From Microbispora sp. H11081 (GTDB taxonomy: Bacteria; Actinomycetota; Actinomycetes; Streptosporangiales; Streptosporangiaceae): a stretch of 64,000 nucleotides of DNA. This document shows positions 60,370 through 64,000 of this stretch, one piece after another. Each line of letters opens with the position of its first letter. Positions within the stretch are counted from its first letter, which is position 1. Where the stretch lies: the NCBI RefSeq assembly GCF_012999535.1, contig NZ_JABBWV010000018.1:1-64000 (forward strand), in the 5' to 3' direction. The position numbers and the translations under genes are program-made. The notes below the pieces were generated by a model, which did no database searches, was not told the origin of the DNA, and saw nothing but the letters and a program-made list of their open reading frames with translations.

Positions 60370-60482
60370 GAATCCCCCCGATTCACGTCGCCGGCCGGCG
60401 GGCAGCCCTTCCGCGACCCGCCGGGGGCCGGCGCCACCGTTGCAGTCAACACCCGCCGCGAGGGGACACGTCGGTCATTGAC

Positions 60483-61586
60483 CTAGCTTTGGCCACTACT
60501 TGGAACTGGCCCGGTGCTGCGCCGTACGACGAGTTGCGGGGTCACCTGCCGCAGCCTGGCGGTTTTGCCCGGCTCGGTGATGCGGTCGCTGAGCAGGGCC
60601 GCGGCCGAGCGGCCCATGGCCCGCCTGGGCTGGTCCACGCTGGTCAGCGAGACGTGGGTGACGGCCGCGAGGTGCGTGTTGTCGTACCCCACGACCGAGA
60701 TGTCCTCGGGCACGCGCAGCCCCAGCTCGCTCGCCGCGGTCAGCACGCCCATGGCGACCATGTCGTTCGCCGCGAAGATCGCCGTCGGCCGGGGGTCGCG
60801 CTTCAGCAGCGCCAGCGCCGCGCGCCGGCCGCCCTCCTCGCTGAAGTCGCCGTGCTCCACCATGATGTACGGCGCCAGCGCGTGGCGGCGCATGGCCACC
60901 AGGTAGCCCTCACAGCGGCACCGGGCGGCCGACGACGGCGCGCCCTCGATGTGCGCGATGCGCCGGTGCCCCAGCTCCACGAGGTGGTCGACGGCCAGGC
61001 GGGCGCCGAGCTGGTCGTCGTCGACGACGATGTCCACGCCCTCGAGTTCGACGTCGCGTTCCCCCACCACCACGGTCGGGGTGTAGGCCGCGGCCTCGGC
61101 CAGCGTGTCGCTGGACGGCGCGACCCCGAGCAGGACGAGTCCGTCCACGCGTAACTCCAGGAAGGCCTCGACGGCCTCGTCCTCGAACGCCGGGTCCCAC
61201 CGGCCGCTGCCGATCAGCAGCCGCAGCCCGTCGCCGTGCAGGCTCTCCTGCAGGCCGTCGAGGAACTCCGCGTAGAAGGGGTTGTGCAGGTCGGCCACGA
61301 GCGCGCCCACCAGGTGGGTGCGCCCCTCGACCAGACTGCGGGCGACCGCGTTGGGGCGGTAGCCGAGCTCCCGGGCGGCCTGGAGCACGGCCTCCCTGCG
61401 GTGCTCGCTCACGTGCGGTGAGCCCCGCAGCACGAGAGACACGAGCGACTTGGACACTCCTGCCCGCTCGGCCACGTTGCGGATGGTCGGGCGGGGCCGA
61501 GGGCTGAACCCATCGGACAGTCCGCCGGCAGGGGTTTCGACCCCGACGTCTTTCCGGGCAGTGGTCTGCATGGACGGTCCTGACAT
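60483..61586 (-). CDS. LacI-family transcriptional regulator
   Basis: The HTH (TIRNVAERAGVSKSLVSLVLRGSPHVSE) with hinge (NAVARSLVEGRTHLVGALVADLHNPFYAEFL) is followed by a periplasmic-binding-like sugar domain (VDGLVLLGVAPSSDT, GERDVELEGVDIVVDDDQLGARLAVDHLVELGHRRIAHI and IFAANDMVAMGVL). About 30 residues precede the HTH. ATG 61586 has GGGGAG four bases upstream. It is divergent from a TetR gene, with paired CGATCG sites between. It may also act on the AGCGCT-type palindrome at 33.6 kb, but this is not shown. Confidence 0.9.
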   Translation of the reverse strand: MSGPSMQTTARKDVGVETPAGGLSDGFSPRPRPTIRNVAERAGVSKSLVSLVLRGSPHVSEHRREAVLQAARELGYRPNAVARSLVEGRTHLVGALVADLHNPFYAEFLDGLQESLHGDGLRLLIGSGRWDPAFEDEAVEAFLELRVDGLVLLGVAPSSDTLAEAAAYTPTVVVGERDVELEGVDIVVDDDQLGARLAVDHLVELGHRRIAHIEGAPSSAARCRCEGYLVAMRRHALAPYIMVEHGDFSEEGGRRAALALLKRDPRPTAIFAANDMVAMGVLTAASELGLRVPEDISVVGYDNTHLAAVTHVSLTSVDQPRRAMGRSAAALLSDRITEPGKTARLRQVTPQLVVRRSTGPVPSSGQS

Positions 61587-61628
61587 GGTTCTCCCCACGA
61601 TGCGTGGACGTGCACCTGACACACCAAA

Positions 61629-61677
61629 CGATCGAGTTGCCCAGAGGGTACGGGTTGAGTGTCCTAAGACACGATCG
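61629..61677. promoter_or_regulatory. Pair of CGATCG sites 43 bp apart upstream of lacI
   Basis: AAACGATCGAG (CGATCG at 61629-61634) and ACACGATCGTTC (CGATCG at 61672-61677) are separated by 43 bp centre to centre, about four helical turns. LacI-type proteins bind sites with a central CG, often as spaced pairs, so autoregulation by the adjacent gene is plausible. Confidence 0.5.
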
Positions 61678-61808
61678 TTCCTCTAAACGGGCGTTGGGAA
61701 GGTTAGCCCTATGGCGGGTACGGCGGTGGAGCCGGGAGGGGGTTCGCGGAGAAACCCTTGATCCGGCCGGTCCCCATCGTTTGGGGACGATTCGCTAGGG
61801 TGCGGAGT

Positions 61809-62489
61809 GTGGGTGCCACACGCCAAGCGGAAGACGGTGCACGACCGGCGCGCCGCAGGCTCAGCGTCGACAGGCGGCGGGAGGAGCTCATCGCCGCCGC
61901 GCTCGAGTTGTTCAGCAGGCACGACGCGGAGGACGTCTCGATCGACGACGTGGCGGCTTCCGCGGGGGCGTCCCGGGCGCTCGTCTACCACTACTTCGGC
62001 GGCAAGCAGGAGCTCTACGTGGCGGCCCTGCGCAGCGCGGCGGCCGAACTGCGGGCACGCTTACAGCCCCAGGGCGAGGGCGGGCCGCTGGAGCAGCTCA
62101 GCTCGGGACTGACGCGATACTTCGACTTCGTCGAGGAGCACGCGGCCGGCTTCGCGGCGTTGCTCAGGGGAGGCCCGGCCAACCGTGCCGGGGAGGTCGG
62201 TGAGATCGTCGACGGGGTGCGCCAGCGCATGCTGCGCATGATCGTTCACCAGATGGGGGTCGAGGAGCCGGGCCCGGCGTTGCGCGTCACGCTGAGGTCG
62301 TGGGTCGCCTCGGTGGAGACGGCCGGCCTCGACTGGCTGGAGCATCGTGACATGGATCGGGGCGAGCTGGAACGCCTGCTGGTGGACCAGATGGTCGCGC
62401 TCCTGCGGGCGGCGAGCGGGCACGATCCCGGGGTGAGGGTGCTGCTGGAGAGCCTGCCGGCCGAACCGAACCGTGAGGCCGTTTCCTGA
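61809..62489 (+). CDS. TetR-family transcriptional regulator
   Basis: The HTH region (LIAAALELFSRHDAEDVSIDDVAASAGASRALVYHYFGGKQELY in overview) is canonical, followed by a 150-residue helical domain. The start is uncertain. GTG 61809 lies about 11 bases after TAGGGT, a fair -10 element, so a leaderless message is possible; a TTG at 61758 with GGAG six bases upstream would add 17 residues. It is divergent from the LacI gene and convergent with bldC. Confidence 0.83.
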   Translation: MGATRQAEDGARPARRRLSVDRRREELIAAALELFSRHDAEDVSIDDVAASAGASRALVYHYFGGKQELYVAALRSAAAELRARLQPQGEGGPLEQLSSGLTRYFDFVEEHAAGFAALLRGGPANRAGEVGEIVDGVRQRMLRMIVHQMGVEEPGPALRVTLRSWVASVETAGLDWLEHRDMDRGELERLLVDQMVALLRAASGHDPGVRVLLESLPAEPNREAVS

Positions 62490-62879
62490 TCAGCCGGGAG
62501 ACGGATCTTCGGGAGCGTCCGGGGAACGCCCGAGGGCACGCACGACAAGGCGCACCGGTGGGGAAAGGGGGAACCGCCACATGGTCGTTCAGGCGGGGAG
62601 GCGCCGGGCGGGCGGCGCCGACCCCAGACCCTCCCGTGACGGGGTAGTGGCCACGGGAGCGTGACACCTCCGTCCCCTGGGGGACGGCCTGTCGCTTCCG
62701 GCCGAGGCAGACGGAAGCGGGCGAGAGGAGCAAGGCACTGACCGCTGTCCCTACGGGACGTACGCGGACAGCGCGTGCCGGTCCTGGCCGGCGATCCCCT
62801 CGCTGTGTCCGTTGGTGGACGCGCTCACATCCCCGACGCGAGCGCGCCGTTGTTCCCCCCTGACGTGACGGCCCACGTC
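62490..62879. terminator. Convergent intergenic region with several hairpins
   Basis: No gene is supported in these 390 bp. Perfect stems occur at 62670-62687 (CCGTCCCC/GGGGACGG), 62693-62719 (CGCTTCCG/CGGAAGCG) and 62743-62773 (CGCTGTCC/GGACAGCG, with an alternative inner GTCCC/GGGAC). They sit between the convergent TetR and bldC genes and probably terminate both. Confidence 0.6.
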
Positions 62880-63083
62880 CTACTCGGACCGCTGCTGCGG
62901 AATCCCCGCGAGCAGCGCCCGAACCTCGGTCTCCCGGTAACGCCGGTGTCCGCCGAGGGTGCGGATGGACGTCAACTTGCCCGCCTTCGCCCACCGCGTC
63001 ACGGTTTTGGGGTCGACGCGGAACATCGTGGCGACCTCAGCCGGGGTGAGCAGTGGCTCGGCCTCGGGTGTACGAGCTGACAT
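62880..63083 (-). CDS. bldC: BldC, MerR-type developmental regulator
   Basis: The 67-residue protein is a single winged-helix (excisionase/MerR-like) domain: LLTPAEVATMFRVDPKTVTRWAKAGKLTSIRTLGGHRRYRETEVRALLAGIPQQ in overview, almost the same as BldC of Streptomyces. BldC binds DNA head-to-tail at direct repeats and controls the onset of sporulation. ATG 63083 is preceded by GGAGGAGAGG. The long upstream region (63084-63564) is AT-rich for this genome and should contain its promoter. Confidence 0.95.
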   Translation of the reverse strand: MSARTPEAEPLLTPAEVATMFRVDPKTVTRWAKAGKLTSIRTLGGHRRYRETEVRALLAGIPQQRSE

Positions 63084-63564
63084 TTGTGCGGCCTCTCCTC
63101 CGTGTGGACCGCCGGCAGCGATCCTGCGACTTGTCTGGCGCAAGTGCGCACAAGCCGGCAGGCTCCCCGTCACGTCGCACAGAGCGGCGTCCGACGGCGG
63201 TGAGAACGGGCTCGCAGCTCTCCGCTACGGGCTCCTCCTCCACCGCCTGGTGGGGCACCTCTCTGGACCGCTCCGATCGGGTAAAACCTGTCGGTCATGG
63301 CACTGTCACGGATGTCCTTCAATGATCCAAAACGTGCGGTTTCTAGGACCATTTACGGCATCACCCGATGTGACCATACAGCCACGTAGCGCGATTGGCG
63401 AGCCCTTAGGGCACAACGTCTCGACCACGGGTTGATGTCACGCTGGGTGATTCTAGCGACACGTTTCGTGGTATCGCAGTGAAAACGGCAAACTACTCAG
63501 TTCGTAGATGTGAGATCGACTATGTCATGACCAGAATCGGCAGGTCACGTCGTCTTCATGACCG
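63084..63564. promoter_or_regulatory. Long upstream region of bldC
   Basis: About 480 bp without a gene. The part from 63290 to 63545 has clearly lower GC than the rest of the window. A TAGAAT hexamer on the minus strand at 63450-63455 is a candidate -10 element, which would give bldC a leader of roughly 360 bases; no good -35 accompanies it. The left part (63100-63280) contains several imperfect hairpins. Confidence 0.5.
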
Positions 63565-64000
63565 TCAGTTTGCCGATTCCAGGGCGCGGATCGACCTCCA
63601 GCGGAGGATGACCCGCTGATACATCGCGTAGGCAAGTTCTTCCTGACCGTTGTCCAAACCCGCCAGGGCCGTCGCGACCTCGGCCACCGACTGGTCGCCC
63701 TGGAGAGTCCGGTCGTCCATGAGGTGCACGAGGCCGCCGTAGTCGAGTTCCACCAGCGAGTGGGGGTGGAACTCCTCCAGCCAGCGGCCCACCTCCTCGA
63801 CCTCGGTGAGGGCCGCCACCTGACCCACGTGCCTGCGGATCACCACGAGCGCCCGCGCCACCCGGCGGCGGGCCTGGGCCATCGAGGTGACGTACAGCAT
63901 GTTCCTGGGCGGGGCGGCGGTGGTCTGCGCGCCCGGCTCGGCCGGCTGCTCCGAGCCCAGCACGAGCCACCGCTCTGCCGAGTCGAACGGCACGAACCAC
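63565..64000 (-). CDS. Conserved hypothetical protein, probably cut by the window edge
   Basis: The readable 142 residues from GTG 63993 (MPFDSAERWLVLGSEQP...) are preceded in frame by Trp-Phe, so the real start may lie beyond the window. The sequence is helical with ARRRVARALVVIRRHVGQVAALTEVEEVGRWLEEF and VELDYGGLVHLMDDRTLQGDQSVAEVATAL, ending in RVILRWRSIRALESAN. The family is not recognised; it is the gene upstream of bldC on the same strand. Confidence 0.65.
   Translation of the reverse strand, partial: WFVPFDSAERWLVLGSEQPAEPGAQTTAAPPRNMLYVTSMAQARRRVARALVVIRRHVGQVAALTEVEEVGRWLEEFHPHSLVELDYGGLVHLMDDRTLQGDQSVAEVATALAGLDNGQEELAYAMYQRVILRWRSIRALESAN

Noticed and set aside
62287-62994. 235-residue minus-strand frame between TetR and bldC.
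   Set aside because: It overlaps the TetR coding region and several terminator-like hairpins and has no recognisable domain.
1-64000. Insertion sequences, prophage genes, CRISPR arrays or rRNA genes.
   Set aside because: No transposase, integrase, phage structural protein, cas gene or rRNA sequence was recognised on either strand.

Overview
The window is high-GC actinomycete chromosome. Signs are the strong GC bias, many GTG/TTG starts, a bldC gene, an ECF41 sigma factor, ANTAR/STAS signalling genes, an F420-type luciferase-fold oxidoreductase and several Ser/Thr-kinase and lipoprotein families. A filamentous, spore-forming actinomycete fits, possibly of the Streptosporangiales; the genus is inference. 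No transposase, integrase, phage structural gene or CRISPR array is visible.

Left part (1-7.5 kb): the 3' half of a tRNA with its terminator, a possible attachment-site scar, is followed by divergent regulator/oxidoreductase pairs: CGNR regulator and 3-hydroxyisobutyrate-type dehydrogenase; short-chain dehydrogenase and XRE/MmyB regulator; NmrA-type protein and a SoxR-like MerR regulator that has lost its iron-sulfur cysteines. A PD-(D/E)XK-like protein, an AraC regulator and a DHFR-fold reductase follow. From 7.9 to 18.8 kb lie an uncharacterised coiled-coil protein, a secreted alpha/beta-hydrolase, a dehydratase/VOC fusion ending in 11-bp repeats, a large kinase with a beta-propeller, a lipoprotein, an EF-hand protein, a short-chain dehydrogenase and an ECF41 sigma factor. 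From 18.9 to 23.0 kb three co-directional envelope genes encode a signal/anchor protein, a metallophosphoesterase with a collagen-like tail and a HupE-type membrane protein.

Centre (25.3-33.5 kb): this is the most interesting locus. A tight operon encodes a TrpF-like protein lacking its catalytic cysteine, a uracil phosphoribosyltransferase, an indigoidine-synthetase-type NRPS (A-Ox-T-TE) fused in frame to a PptA-type tautomerase, and a pseudouridine-5'-phosphate glycosidase. An MFS exporter and a reductase are transcribed away from it. The set resembles minimycin/indigoidine (C-nucleoside and blue pigment) pathways, but no HAD phosphatase or DUF4243 partner is visible and there are two unusual parts. 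The tautomerase segment has its own strong ribosome binding site, so two products may come from one frame.

33.6-45.1 kb holds envelope and surface genes (beta-helix secreted protein behind a LacI-type operator, class F sortase, processive glycosyltransferase with a coupled mini membrane protein), an MFS transporter, a methyltransferase, a WYL regulator, and a translationally coupled pair of unknown genes (acyltransferase-like/YunG-like fusion plus a membrane-anchored protein) that converges on, and overlaps, an HD-domain gene.

45.5-64 kb: a TetR-controlled aldehyde dehydrogenase / aldo-keto reductase / carboxymuconolactone decarboxylase operon with three operator copies; dihydrolipoyl dehydrogenase; a luciferase-fold oxidoreductase; a lipoprotein; a GAF / GAF-ANTAR / STAS signalling cluster; pyrD; a copper-chaperone-like protein; GH20 hexosaminidase; amidase; LacI and TetR regulators; and bldC with a long upstream region. 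All functions are from motif reading alone; no database search was run.
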